48,673 nucleotides of DNA from CALMFT01 sp964563595 (GTDB lineage Bacteria > Patescibacteriota > Gracilibacteria > Absconditabacterales > Absconditicoccaceae), in contig CAZLWR010000005.1 of assembly GCA_964563595.1 (NCBI GenBank), positions 1 to 48,673 of the forward strand. Direction: 5' to 3'. This document shows, piece by piece, positions 20,545 to 31,117 of this stretch. Below the pieces are notes generated by a model, which had not been told where the DNA came from, did no database searches, and saw nothing but the letters and a program-made list of their open reading frames with translations. Position 1 is the first letter of the stretch. Every line of letters begins with the position of its first letter. Made by a program: the position numbers and the translations under genes.

Positions 20545-22032
20545 TTATGTTAATTGACGTAACAAGTTGTCTTTAACTGAGACTTTGTATCTTTGAGTTA
20601 AAGGACTTACTATAGAAGGTAGGCCAATATGACGTTCAGTTTTTTGAACTCTTTCTCTTGCCTCCAATATTTCTTGTAGATCATTATCATAATAGCTCAA
20701 TGTACCGTGATCGTAGGCTGTATGCATAAGATCTTCTCCTTGAATCTTTCCTGTCAGTACTTCAGACAATTGTGCAATGATTCTTTTTTTGTCTGATATA
20801 ACGGTAGTAGGGTTGCCCGGTATAGGCTCTTTTCCTACGTCGTCCGATAGTTTCCCTTTTTCATCGTTATCATATTCTGTTTGTTTGTAAGCTGCAGATA
20901 GCTCATCTCTTGTTTTATCTTTTGCTGCAATAAGTCAGCCGATACCATACAATATGTGTTTTTTTGGATCGAAGCCCGCTTGTTTTATTGCTTTTTCTAT
21001 TGCAATAAGTTTGTCCATGCTTCCCACTTCTGATATAACGAGTTTTTCATTATCAGTGAGTAATCATTGGGATTGCATGGTTTTCAGATAATTGATGGTT
21101 AATCAGATAATATCTCAGGAGTCTAATCTTGGGGAAATAGCTTTTTGTGGATATTTCTTCTTTAACTTCATAATCTTTTTTAATCCGCTATCTGATTTGA
21201 TATAATCACAGAGCAACGCTATTTTGTCATGTTTTTGGACAGCCCTTTCCATTGCTTCATCTTCAGTATCAAAACTTGCAAAGTATCTGTGGGCTAGTGT
21301 TCATGAAGAAGCCATTCGTGGATAGACTGCTGTGGCAGCATCATTACTTGTCTTATCAAGTCCCATACCTATATAGTTTGCTCTGAGGGCACTAAAATGA
21401 CTGTTGTCGTTGATCGCAGATCTATTGCTGAAATCCACAATTCTTCATTCAAGTCCCAAATTTTCTATGATATGAGCATGTGTTGCTACGGCAGATGGAT
21501 AGAATATTCTCAATAATTTAGGCTCATATCGTGCTGCAATTTCAGCTGGTCCTGTAACAGTAATAATAGGTTCTTTTGGTTTTACGAGTGTTCCGTCTTT
21601 CACTGCTCTTATTGTTATTGGAGCATATCATTTGTGTTTGATGACCACTTCTTGCCATCTTGCATGATTGAAGGTGGTTACTCATCCTTTAATTCCTTGC
21701 TCCGCGAAGTGATCTTTTGCAAAGTTGAGTTCGTTTTGAGTGATAGGGAATTCAAAATATTGCTTGATAATATCCCTTATTCAGTCCACCACAAAGTAAT
21801 CATACTTGGTACTTCTGAACGAAAGTGTAAAAGTAGCAGCACCATCGTGCTCGACTCCTTTCGTATAATCCATGGTTCTATTGTAGGTATCAGAAATTAG
21901 CAGTCTATTTTTGCTTGCGATGTCTTGTCTTGTTTTTTCATTTTTTCGACCTTTGTATTCCGCGTAGCTGATGTTGGGAAATTGAGATATTTGTTCGAGA
22001 TATCTTTGCTCTGAAGATGATAGGTTTTTCAT
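20545..22032 (-). CDS. pncB: nicotinate phosphoribosyltransferase
   Basis: PncB makes nicotinate mononucleotide from nicotinate and PRPP (Preiss-Handler pathway). The 495-residue protein has the family features: KDGTLVKPKEPIITVTGP, the FSNRSAINDNSHFSALRAN region, MASSGTLAHRYFASFDTED, the phosphate-loop region ISPRLDSGDII, and ILYGIGGLIAAKDKTRDEL. Many TGA codons fall on glycines. A TCAGATTATA motif (22060-22069) upstream of the ATG suggests its own promoter in addition to read-through from pncA, 37 bases upstream. Confidence 0.95.
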
Positions 22033-22069
22033 AATGTAGGGAGTTGATATAAAATAAGATATAATCTGA

Positions 22070-22888
22070 CTATTGTTTGATATACATTCCAGGAATACTT
22101 GTATTTGCGTGAGCGTCGAATACTTTTTTGAACTCTTCGAACGATATATATTGTATGTTCTTTTTTTTGAATGCCCTTATCATTGCTTCACTAGTATCTT
22201 TTGCGATTCATCTTGTTCCATCGCTAATGTACCAAACATTGTATCATAGATCCGCTGCATCCAATGCTGTGTCTCATGGGCAGTAATCCAATGCCAATCC
22301 TCAATCTATCACAATATTCTCTCTTCTATTTTGTCTCAAGTATGGATCTAATTGCTTATTATCAAATGCACTGTAGGCGTCGGTTTTTGGATCAAGTCCT
22401 TTTATGAAAGTGACATCAAAGTCCATCTCTTTCAAGGGTGGCATAAGTTCTACGCCTTCTGTTCACATAATACTATGGTCCGGCCAAAGTGTCTGACTAT
22501 TTCTTCTTGAAGTGTGATTGAGGTGATATGTGAGATCATCAAAGCTAAACTTAGCGTGAGGTGCTATATGTGCAGCTGTGATTTTTCATATTCTCAGGTC
22601 TTCAGCTGTAATAGCACTGAATATTTCCTGTCCTATATAGCTGGAAGCCAAAGATATATGCCCCAAGGGATGTTGTTCCATAATATTGATAATAAGAGCG
22701 GGAGTGTGTCTAACATAATCAACAATCTCCTTTGTTTTTATCGCTGCCTCTTCGCCTCCGGGTACATAAAGTTCTTGAATGATTCAGGTTCTTGCTTTGC
22801 CTTTATCAGCTAGTTTTTTATCTGCAAATGTTCTACTAAAGTCAATGGTTAAGAATGCTGTGTGTGATGGGTCTAATGTGTTTTTCAT
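22070..22888 (-). CDS. pncA: nicotinamidase, isochorismatase family
   Basis: Nicotinamidase hydrolyses nicotinamide to nicotinate. The 272-residue protein is scattered in the standard code and continuous with TGA as Gly. It has the catalytic triad in order: Asp in FLTIDFSRTF, Lys in FIKGLDPKTDAYSAF, and Cys in GLALDYCPGDTALDA. The WPDHSIMGTEG block, with its metal-binding Asp and His, is also typical. It is longer than E. coli PncA by about 55 residues, with extra sequence between residues 90 and 135. It directly precedes pncB, so nicotinamide -> nicotinate -> NaMN is encoded in sequence. Confidence 0.94.
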
Positions 22889-22950
22889 GAGAGAGATGAT
22901 TAGAAGTAAATATGTAGTGTACTATATACACTAACTTTTGAGCAATTTTT

Positions 22951-23895
22951 TTAGTAATTCTGTGTTTTTTTGTTTCAAACTAGACTTGCCTGGCCCTTGT
23001 ATTCTAATGCGGCTTTTGCTTTCATAGCATGATACGCTTTGTGGAATTCTTCAGCTGTATCATTCATAATAATCTGGTTTTCTAACAAAGGTAGGTAGTC
23101 GTCTATTTCTTCGAAGTGTTTTGGAAACTTTTTGTGTCACAATAGTTGCAGTCCTAATTTAACATTATTAAGCACATTTTGTTGATATTTCTTGGTATCT
23201 CGGTGTGGTACGTAGTTCTCAAGTTGTTCCTGATAGTTGTATCTGGAGAATGTCTTTTGTCTAGGAATGCTACTTAGTATTGGGAAGCTATCGTACCATA
23301 ATTTACACCGCGTTACATTGGATGATTTAAATTGTTGTAAGAATGTGATACTTTCATCTGCGATTTTTTTTCAGTTTATATGTATGTATCCATCTAATAC
23401 GCATTTCTTTCTTATGGTTACGAGTTCTTGAGTACTAGGAGGAGTAGGGTATTGTTTTACTAAATGATCGTAGAGTATTGTTTGTTCAAATGTTTTCTTT
23501 CTCAGTGAGGGTAATCTGTAGTAAGTAAGTATTTCTGAGTCATTTGATGCTACGTATTCATTATATATTGCCGTGTGCAAGAAGTTTTCAAAGAACTGTT
23601 TGTGAGGTTGCATAGGATATTTAAATAACATATGTGTGAAGTCGTGTATATAGTAGAGTGTACTCAAAGCACTATTATCGTAAGGCCTTATAGCGTAGTA
23701 GTTAAAGTATTGTGTGAAGTGTGCTCGTTCATAATCCTTGTGTGGTGTGAAGAACAAAGGTGACTTCTCATTGATCACAAATGCTATAAGTTTTTCGTAA
23801 AATGGATGCTCTTGGATTTCTGGCAGTGTTATAATGTTTTTGTAGATAAACTCTTTTTGTTCTTGAGGAGTCTTAAAGTAGCGTATGTTTTTCAT
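22951..23895 (-). CDS. unrecognised protein paired with the aminotransferase
   Basis: A 314-residue, mostly helical soluble protein with two TGA-coded glycines. Aromatic and His residues are frequent: LYYIHDFTHMLFKYPMQPH, FENFLHTAIYNEYVASNDSE, LRKKTFEQTILYDHLVKQY. The spacing of HDFTHM with the later NEYVASNDSE suggests a possible helical metal site, but this is only inference. Its start lies 9 bases after the aminotransferase stop, so the two are surely cotranscribed and may act on the same substrate. No family recognised. Confidence 0.8.
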
Positions 23896-23904
23896 AATAG
23901 TGCG

Positions 23905-24828
23905 TTATAAAGTAGATTGTTCTTGTTCTAAAAAGTAAGGAGTCAGACAGAATCTATAATTACTTCATCTATTGTACATATCGTATTCTTTGGGAAGCTT
24001 TTGTGTCGTAGTGCCCAGTAACAATATATTGCTAGGTGTGATCTCTACGTTAACTATATTTGAGAATTTTTGTATTGCTTTGTCTTGATAGGGTTTATAT
24101 TTGTTATAGAGTTCTCCAGGCTTAATGTTGGTTAGTATGTGGTTTGCAACAATCAGTGAAGCGATATTTTTGAACCATTTATTGGGGATCAATGTAGGTA
24201 ACGGTATCCTAGAGAAACAAAATCCAATTCTATAATAATATAATCCGAATGGCTTGCTCATAGATGCTATTACTGCTATGATATTTGGATGACTTACGTC
24301 AAACAGATGTATGTTTACCAAACCAACATAGGTGATATCATAGATAATCTTGTGGCCATATTCACAGAGTCTTGTAATAGTCTCATTATCTATAATAGTC
24401 CCATCTCTGGCATTGGGATTAGATAGGAAGATTATCCCTGGTCTTATAGTGAATAAAGTATCAAGTTCGTGTTTCTCAAACTCCAACCCTATATTGTTTC
24501 CATATGCTTCGTATCCTTCATACTCTCCAGGGATAGTGTACAAAGACGTGTGAGGATAATGTGCAAGGATGTAGACGAGAATATGGAATATTCCTTCGCT
24601 GGAACCATTGCAGTAATAGTTATTTTTATATCCCTCCAGTCATTGTACCTGTGACGCATGGTAAGTCTTGTAATGTTCTATAGTCTGAAGATGGAAGTCA
24701 TCTAAACCAGGCGTTATAGATTGCAAATAGATGTCATGCGGATAAGGATTCAATGCTTCGCTTACAAGCTGACGAACTTCTGGAAAGTAATAACTATAGA
24801 CTGCTTTTAGGGGCATAGTCTGAGTCAT
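23905..24828 (-). CDS. PLP-dependent aminotransferase (class I/II-like)
   Basis: A 307-residue fold-type I PLP enzyme, somewhat short for the family. It has the substrate and cofactor blocks FLSNPNARDGTIIDNE (the NPxxPxG-like turn), KIIYDITYVGLVN (the Asp that binds the pyridine nitrogen and the Tyr) and AVIASMSKPFGLYYYRIGF, with the Schiff-base Lys in SMSKPFG. The N-terminus, MTQTMPLKAVYSYYFPEVR, is also compatible. It could be a decarboxylase or transaminase of the histidinol-phosphate type; the substrate is unknown. It heads a minus-strand series that runs into pncA-pncB-pnuC-nadR-nadE. Confidence 0.85.
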
Positions 24829-24852
24829 GGGACTTACTTAATAAGTAAATAA

Positions 24853-24935
24853 TATAATATAGTCTGACGAATGAGTGGGGGAGTCGTTACTCAGTCTGTC
24901 GGTTTTCCGCCTTTCCCCTGTTCAAGTGAACATTC
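24853..24935 (+). ncRNA. candidate small structured RNA or leader
   Basis: A TATAAT box (24853-24858) is followed by a compact fold. GAATG (24869-24873) pairs with CATTC (24931-24935), and GGGG (24877-24881) with CCCC (24915-24918). Inside are the hairpins AGT-cgtt-ACT and CGG-tttt-CCG, and beside them GTTC-aagt-GAAC. The stretch is unusually GC-rich for this region. It is not a tRNA: the T arm and anticodon arm do not fit. It could be a small RNA or a 5' leader of the GapN-type gene. The fold was drawn by eye. Confidence 0.4.
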
Positions 24936-24953
24936 ATTTCAAGTAGACTAAGT

Positions 24954-25053
24954 GTAGATTAAACATTAACTTGAAAATTTCAAGAGATTTTTTACAATGT
25001 TAATGTAATACGCACACTTACAATACATAACCGGCTTGAAAAGCTTAATCTAC
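24954..25053. promoter_or_regulatory. nested dyad repeats in the divergent control region
   Basis: Three inverted pairs are nested: GTAGATTAA (24954-24962) with TTAATCTAC (25045-25053), ACATTAAC (24963-24970) with GTTAATGT (24999-25006), and a near-central perfect palindrome CTTGAAAATTTCAAG (24970-24984). They lie between the divergent NAD gene set and the gapN-type gene. They could be operators, for example for the NrtR-like regulator encoded at 33995. Confidence 0.5.
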
Positions 25054-25185
25054 GAAAGTTACTATTCTGAACAGCTATGTATATTAATTGTTTTTGACTG
25101 CTATTTCCAATACTTAGTATTGACAAATGTAGATAAATATATACTTGTACGTTATTGCAAATTTACTTTACCAGAATATATAATT

Positions 25186-26730
25186 ATGAAATCTCTTCTC
25201 AAACAAGTATACGATATTCAAAGTCACCAACCAATAACTCCATTGTATCGAAATCCAAATGGCAGTAGTGTGAGTGACGGAGATCGCCAAATGATATCGA
25301 GTCCTTTGTATCCGACTAATAATAATATTATTGGACAGGTTGAGAACATGACCAGCGAAGAATCTTTGCAGATTTTACAAAAAGCTGAAAAAGCATGGAA
25401 TCACAGAAAAGGTATATGGCCAACCATGAAGAGAGAGGAGAGAATCCAAACAGTAAAACGCTTTACGCAGTTGATGCTTGGTGAGAGAGAATATATTGTA
25501 AATCTACTTATGCTTGAAATTGGTAAAAATAGAGCCGATGCTCAAACTGAGTTTGATCGTACTATTGCTTATATACAGGATACTATTCAGGTCTATGCTG
25601 ATGATAATAAATTTGGGGACTACGTGCAATCTGCACCAGGTTTTGTGAGCACCAATGAGTATCAGCCCCTTGGGATCACCTTATGTGTTTCTCCTTTCAA
25701 TTATCCACTCAATGAAACATTTACTACCATGATCCCTGCGTTACTAACAGGAAATCCTATTATTCTCAAACCGGCAAAGCACGGAGTATTGTTTTGGAAA
25801 TATTTACAAGACCATATGAATAGTTCTTTTCCGGAAGGTGTTGCTAATATTATCACGGGCGATGGCCCTACTATTATCAGTCCGCTTATGCAATCAGGTA
25901 AAATTGATGTACTTGCATTTATTTGATCTGAGGGAGCCGCAAATGCAATAGCATCAAATCATCCCAATCAAAATAGATTAGAACAAGTATTATGACTTTG
26001 AGCAAAGAATCCCTGTATCGTAACTAATACAGCGGATTTAGCAAAGGTGTTGCAAGACAATCCAAAGGCTTCGCTTGCTTACAATGGTCAAAGATGTACT
26101 GCACACAAAATATTTTTTGTACATGAGGATATATACGATTTATTTGTCTCAGGGTTTGTTGATAAAGTGGAACAACTTAAGATAGGCATGCCTGATGGTC
26201 CTTATGTAAGAGTTGGCGATAAGCATATGATTGCTGATGGCAACTGAGCGGATATCACTCCAATGCCAGAGTTTAACAAGATCCAGTATATGCAAGATTT
26301 GATAGAAGACGCTCGTAGAAAGTGAGCTCGCATAGCAAATAAATATGGATGAGAGGCCTATGAGGCTTTAATGATTCCCGCTGTGCTTACTGGAGTTACG
26401 AACGAAATGGAAATATATTGGAAAGAACAATTTGGACCCATTGTACCTATTGTAAAGTATAAAGATGTGAGCGAAGTAACTGCATTTATGGAAAAATCTG
26501 ATTATGCTCAACAAGCAGCTCTTTATGGAGACAAAAACAGTGGAGAGATGCTTATATTGAGACAAGCAGCTACATCAACCTATGGGAGAACTAATATTAA
26601 TTCGCCTTGTCAGAGATGACCAGATGTATTTTTGTTTGCCGGTAGGAAAAACAGTGGTATGAAAGCACTCTCAGTAGAACAAGCTCTCAAAGTATTTACT
26701 TGCATTTCATCTGAAGTAGAGAAGTCCTAG
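25186..26730 (+). CDS. gapN: aldehyde dehydrogenase of the GapN type (non-phosphorylating GAPDH-like)
   Basis: GapN oxidises glyceraldehyde 3-phosphate to 3-phosphoglycerate with NADP, bypassing phosphoglycerate kinase. The 514-residue protein has the cofactor fold (GITLCVSPFNYPLNETFTTM), the catalytic Cys in YNGQRCTAHK, FGPIVPIVKY, and the GapN-specific end CQRGPDVFLFAGRKNSGM. Seven TGA codons give Gly, including the conserved one in CQRGPD. Notably the LELGGK motif reads VLGLGAK: the general-base Glu of aldehyde dehydrogenases is a TGA-coded Gly. The start at ATG 25186 fits the family; in-frame codons reach back to 25036. A TTGACA at 25120 may be its -35 box. Confidence 0.88.
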
Positions 26731-26769
26731 AGATACAGCCTATTTACTTATATATCAGAATAGTATTAC

Positions 26770-28164
26770 ATGAAGGATCATATTATCAAAACAGATATAG
26801 CAATTATTGGAGGAGGGATTTCTGGTACGGCTTTGCAGTACTCTCTTAGACATGCAAAATCTAAAACTGCAGACTGAGAGGAAATTTCTAGTGTTTTAAT
26901 TGAAAGACAAGCTAGTATTGGTGAACTCAATTCTCATCATACTCAAAATAGCCAGACCCTCCATGAAGGAGATATAGAAAGTAATTATGATTTTAACAAG
27001 GCCGAAAGAGTAAGTAAAGCAGCGAGATTGCTACAAGCATATGTAGAAAATGAGGAGAAAAAATGAAATATAATGTATAAGAAGTATGGTAAGATGTTGC
27101 TTGCCGTCGGTCAGAAAGAAGTGGATATGGTTACTGCTAGATACCAGGAGTTCACTGTAGAAAAGAAATTATTTCCGAATAATAAACTGCTTACACGTGA
27201 ACAAATTGCTGAAATTGAACCTTCGTTAGTAGAAGGGAGAGATCCGAATATTCCTATGGTTGCCTACTACTCTGATAATGGGCTCGCTATAGACTTTGGA
27301 AAGGTCGCTCAATCTTTTGCAGAAAATAGCCAAAGAGAAAGAGGCGAACTATCAAGAGTTCTTACTGGAGCTGAGGTTGAATCAGTAACTAAAGTGAGTG
27401 AAGAACTCTATGAGGTATTGCTCAATGATTGAACCAAGATACATTCAAAAGCTGTGGTAGTGAGTGCAGGTGGCTACACTCCAGTATTGATGCATAAAAT
27501 GTGATATGGGAAAGATATTTGAATATTATCTATAGCCTGAAATTATTATCGTATCAAACCCGAATCAGAACATAAAATCAAAAATAAAGTATATATGGTA
27601 CAAGAAGAAGCTTTGCCTTTTGCAGCACTACATCTTGACCCTGAGGTAGATAGGTCAGAAGTAGTGAGACTATGACCAACCGCTTTTGGAATACCGTATT
27701 TGGAAAACAAAAAGTGGGAAAGCTTTTGGCAATATATGGGGATTATTAATCCTAAGGATGATATCCAAAGCTTTAGAAATATTTTGCGTAACAAAATCAT
27801 TAGAGACTATATCATTAAAAACTTCAAGTTTCTTATCCCACTTTATGGAAAGTGGCTGTTTTTGAAGGACGCAAGAAAGATCATTCCAAGTTTAAAGTGG
27901 GCAGATATAGAAGAAATAGACAATTATGGCGGGACAAGACCGCAGATGGTTAATAGAAAAACTCATGCATTGGATTTTGGAGAGGCGAGAGTTGTTCCGG
28001 AGGGAGAAAATCTCATCTTCAATATCACGCCATCGCCTTGAGCTTCAACCTGTCTAGGAAATGCGAAAAAGGATATTATGTCTTTGATGAGTATGTCTGG
28101 ACTCAAAGAAAAGTACGAATTTGATGAAGCATGATTTGAACAAGAGCTTATGCTAGCTGCCTAA
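26770..28164 (+). CDS. mqo: malate:quinone oxidoreductase-like FAD enzyme
   Basis: Mqo oxidises malate to oxaloacetate and passes electrons to quinone at the membrane. The 464-residue length matches the shorter bacterial enzymes. It has the FAD dinucleotide loop DIAIIGGGISGTALQY, the family block SQTLHEGDIESNYDFNKAER, YYSDNGLAIDFGKVAQSF, and the C-terminal GGTRPQMVNRKTHALDFGE and NITPSPGASTCLGNA. The conserved Gly in SPGAST is a TGA. It lies 39 bases after the GapN-type gene on the same strand. A partner quinone pathway is not visible in the window. Confidence 0.9.
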
Positions 28165-28195
28165 TATATTCTGATTATTTTTTATCCACATACTT

Positions 28196-28792
28196 ATGAA
28201 TACCTATAATCATTTAGAAGAAAACGAAATAGGCCTTGCGTACCAAGAGCTTTGTAATCTTGTGCTTGAAGGAAACACTTGTAAGCTTAGAGCCGTGACT
28301 CCTGATGACGCCCAATCAATTCATGAAAATGCCAATGACCCCAGTGTGTATGAAAAACGACTTAGCTGGAAAAAACAATGATATGATTTGGATGATGCTC
28401 AACGTTTTGTGGATTATGCAAATCAAGAACATCAAAAAGCTGAAAAAAGAATGCTCGGGATTGAGGTAGATGGTAAAATTGTTTGAGTGACTTCCATTAC
28501 GAGAAATAAGTACCCTTACAACAAAACTGCTTATGTTTCGATTCGACTGTGACAGTCCGCTCGTGGTAAATGAGTAGCCCGTGAAGCAATGCAATTGATA
28601 TCTGATAATGCACTTAGCTTATTCCCGGATCTTATTAGATTGGAAGCAAAGATATTTGAGACGAATAAGGCATTGCCAAAAATATTGGAACAAATTGGAT
28701 TCTTGTTTGAAGGCAGACACGAAGCACCAATCTTATATAAATGACAGATATTGGATGAATTAGTGTACAAGAAAATAGTCTATACGAAGTAA
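28196..28792 (+). CDS. GNAT-family acetyltransferase (RimJ/RimL-like)
   Basis: A 198-residue N-acetyltransferase. The N-terminal LRAVTPDDAQSIHENANDP is typical of RimJ/RimL-type GNATs. KRMLGIEVDGKIVGVTSIT gives the beta4 region, and YVSIRLGQSARGKGVAREA carries the acetyl-CoA pyrophosphate loop, with Gly partly from TGA. NKALPKILEQIGFLFEGRH is the usual C-terminal block. The substrate is unknown. A CTGATTATT motif lies about 17 bases upstream. It sits between mqo and icd. Confidence 0.9.
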
Positions 28793-28808
28793 ATTTATTT
28801 ATAACATA

Positions 28809-28818
28809 TATAATCTGA
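28809..28818 (+). promoter_or_regulatory. TATAATCTGA box, possible leaderless icd promoter
   Basis: A perfect TATAAT (28809-28814) is followed by CTGAA and then directly by the icd ATG at 28820. A start about 6-7 bases after the box would fall on the ATG, so the icd message may be leaderless. Confidence 0.55.
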
Positions 28819-28819
28819 A

Positions 28820-30091
28820 ATGACAAACTACATTACAATGTGACCTGACAAGAAACTTATTGTGCCAAATAATCCAATTCTTGGTTGTATGGATGGCGAT
28901 GGTATAGGACAAGAAATCACCAGTCAAATGAGAAGATTACTTGACGCAGGAGTGAATGTAGTCCACTGAAATAGGAGAAAAATAAATTGGCAACAATTGC
29001 TTCTGTGAGAGGAGGCTTTTGCTGCGACTGGTTTGTATTTGCCTGATATAACAGTAAATGAGCTACGCAAGATTTTGGTTGCGATAAAGTGACCTACTAA
29101 TACTCCATTGTGAGGGGGGCATGCATCAGTAAATGTATGACTTAGGAGAGAACTTGATCTAGGTGTTTGCCGACGTCCTGTCGTATTCTTCCCTGGAGTT
29201 AAATCTCCAGTATTGCATCCTGAAAATGTTTCTATGGATATTTTTAGAGAAAATACAGAATGATCATATGTGGGTGTGGAGTTTGACGACGAAGAAACTC
29301 AGAAGCTTCTTGCATGGTTGACCCAAGAATTTCCCGAAAAAGCTAAAAAAATACCATTTAAACAAAATCTGGTGAGTTGAATGGACTTCGCAAGTGAGTT
29401 CGCATCGAAGAGAATTATGAGGGCTGCTGTAGCTTTCGCCATAAAGAATAATAAAAAATCTGTTACTGTCGTTGCTAAGCCTAATATTAAAAAGCTTGTT
29501 GATGGTCGTTTTCAGAAACGAGCATTGGAAGTTGCACATGAAGAATTTACTGAATATTTTTATACTGCTGAGGAAGCAGAGGCGATTTGGAAAGAATATG
29601 CTCGTATCAAAAAAGAATCTGGACGAGCTGCTGCGGAAACATTTAGAAACTCTAAGTTTAGAGATATATGAAAGATTGAGGTGCAGACTATTATTGCAGA
29701 TAATTTTTTTCAACAAGCTCTTATCAGGCCAGAAAACTATGATGTTGTTGTGGCCCAGAATCTGAATGGAGACTATATGTCTGATGCTTTAGCTGCACAA
29801 GTAGGTGGTTTGTGAATCGCTCCGGGTGCAAATATTAATTTTGAAACAGGACATGCTGTTTTTGAAGCTACTCATGGTACTGCTCCTGATATAGCTGGTA
29901 TGTGATTAGCAAATCCTACATCTATAGATTTATCTGCTGTGATGATGATGGATTATATTTGACGACATGAGGTTGCTCAGACTATTATGAATTCTATTAG
30001 AAGGACTATTGGTGAGGGTAATAAAACTGGTGACTTATGAGGCAAACTCAATACTCGTTCATATACAGATGCACTTATAGCAAACTTATAA
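28820..30091 (+). CDS. icd: isocitrate dehydrogenase (NADP-type)
   Basis: Icd oxidatively decarboxylates isocitrate to 2-oxoglutarate, usually producing NADPH. The 423-residue protein has the E. coli-like layout: GCMDGDGIGQEI, SVNVGLRRELDLGVCRRPV with the substrate arginines, PGVKSPVLHPENVSMDIFRE, and YDVVVAQNLNGDYMSDALAA with the metal-binding Asp. GGLGIAPGANI and FEATHGTAPDIAGMGLANP follow. TGA codons fall on conserved glycines throughout, for example GGLGIAP. The cofactor type is inferred from family resemblance. No other TCA-cycle enzyme except mqo is in the window. Confidence 0.95.
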
Positions 30092-30133
30092 TAGTAACAA
30101 TATTTTCAGATTATTTCTTATACAACTTTAAAA

Positions 30134-31054
30134 ATGATATTACGTTATGCACCTGATTTGAGTACTCAAACTATTGTTGCTCATGGAAATGAACTAGCAT
30201 CGGTTTGTGCAATAGATAGAAACGATGAAGGAGAAAGAGTGTATACTTGGCCGGATAGTAAAACGCAAGATATTGTTACCATAATGAGACCAGTTCTTGT
30301 GACTGATGATCAAAAGTGGCAAAAGCTCCCTCCTACCGTGAGGATTACTATACAAAAGTTGTTTCAATCGCCTTTAGTGAGAACCCACTACAATGGCATG
30401 GACTTTGATTTTGTGCAACATAATTATCCTGGGGTATGGTGACCATCTATTGATACCTTGCTGTTTGCTAAAGCTTTGGATGGTACAGACTTAACTGCAA
30501 TCAAGTCCGCTGCAGAGCGGTGATGCGGTTCGGGTTTTATTTCTAAATACCTTCTTCAACAAGTACCTAGTTTGGAGCAAATGCATTTGTTTGATATCAA
30601 TCCTTATGCTATTCAATGTGCAAGAGATCAAATTGTATCAGACAAAGCAATGTATCACGAATGAAACGCCATTGAAAACATGAGAGGCAGAAAGGTAGAC
30701 TTGCTCATATGTAATCCGCCCTACGTACCTCGTCCAGCAAGTAGTGATGATAATCCTTATGAAGGAATTGGTTTGTTGCATGAGTTGATCATGCACGGTC
30801 ACGACTATCTGAGTAGTTGATGAAAGATTATAACTAATTACTCTAGTTTGTGTGATGATCCTGTGGAAGAGTGGCTAGCTCAATCACCATGGAAAGTGAA
30901 GGTGATAGATAAAATGACCGTCCCGCTGAAAATATGTAATATTCTGAATAATGCTGAATGGTTGAGATACCTTATGAAAGAAAAATGATTGCAAAAAAAA
31001 CTCCGCCATGGTTATGAATACTGGCATACGATAAAAATTGTGGAGCTGAGCTAG
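30134..31054 (+). CDS. SAM-dependent methyltransferase (PrmC/HemK-like)
   Basis: A 306-residue class I methyltransferase. The SAM motif I reads AAERGCGSGFISKYLLQQ, the acidic strand is MHLFDINPYAIQCARDQI, and the catalytic motif VDLLICNPPYVPRP is the NPPY signature of enzymes that methylate amide or exocyclic amino nitrogens, such as PrmC. The N-terminal 100 residues do not resemble the PrmC release-factor-binding domain, so a different target is possible. Four or more TGA codons are Gly. TCAGATTATT (30106-30115) lies 18 bases upstream of the ATG. Confidence 0.85.
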
Positions 31055-31117
31055 TTGACTTATTACAATAAGATCACTATAATTAGGTCATATATTATTT
31101 ACCTGTTTTCTTTCTCT

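Noticed and set aside
24869..24935. tRNA gene, including the expected tRNA-Gly(UCA)
   Set aside because: The stems do not form a proper acceptor, anticodon and T arm, and no TCA anticodon loop is present.
25186..26730. UGA as tryptophan (mycoplasma-type code)
   Set aside because: TGA occupies conserved glycine positions (CQRGPD, SPGAST, SGHLDV), not tryptophan positions, and normal TGG codons serve for Trp.
29264..29716. 150-residue minus-strand ORF
   Set aside because: It is antisense to icd, with low-complexity, Ser/Phe-rich content typical of a shadow frame.
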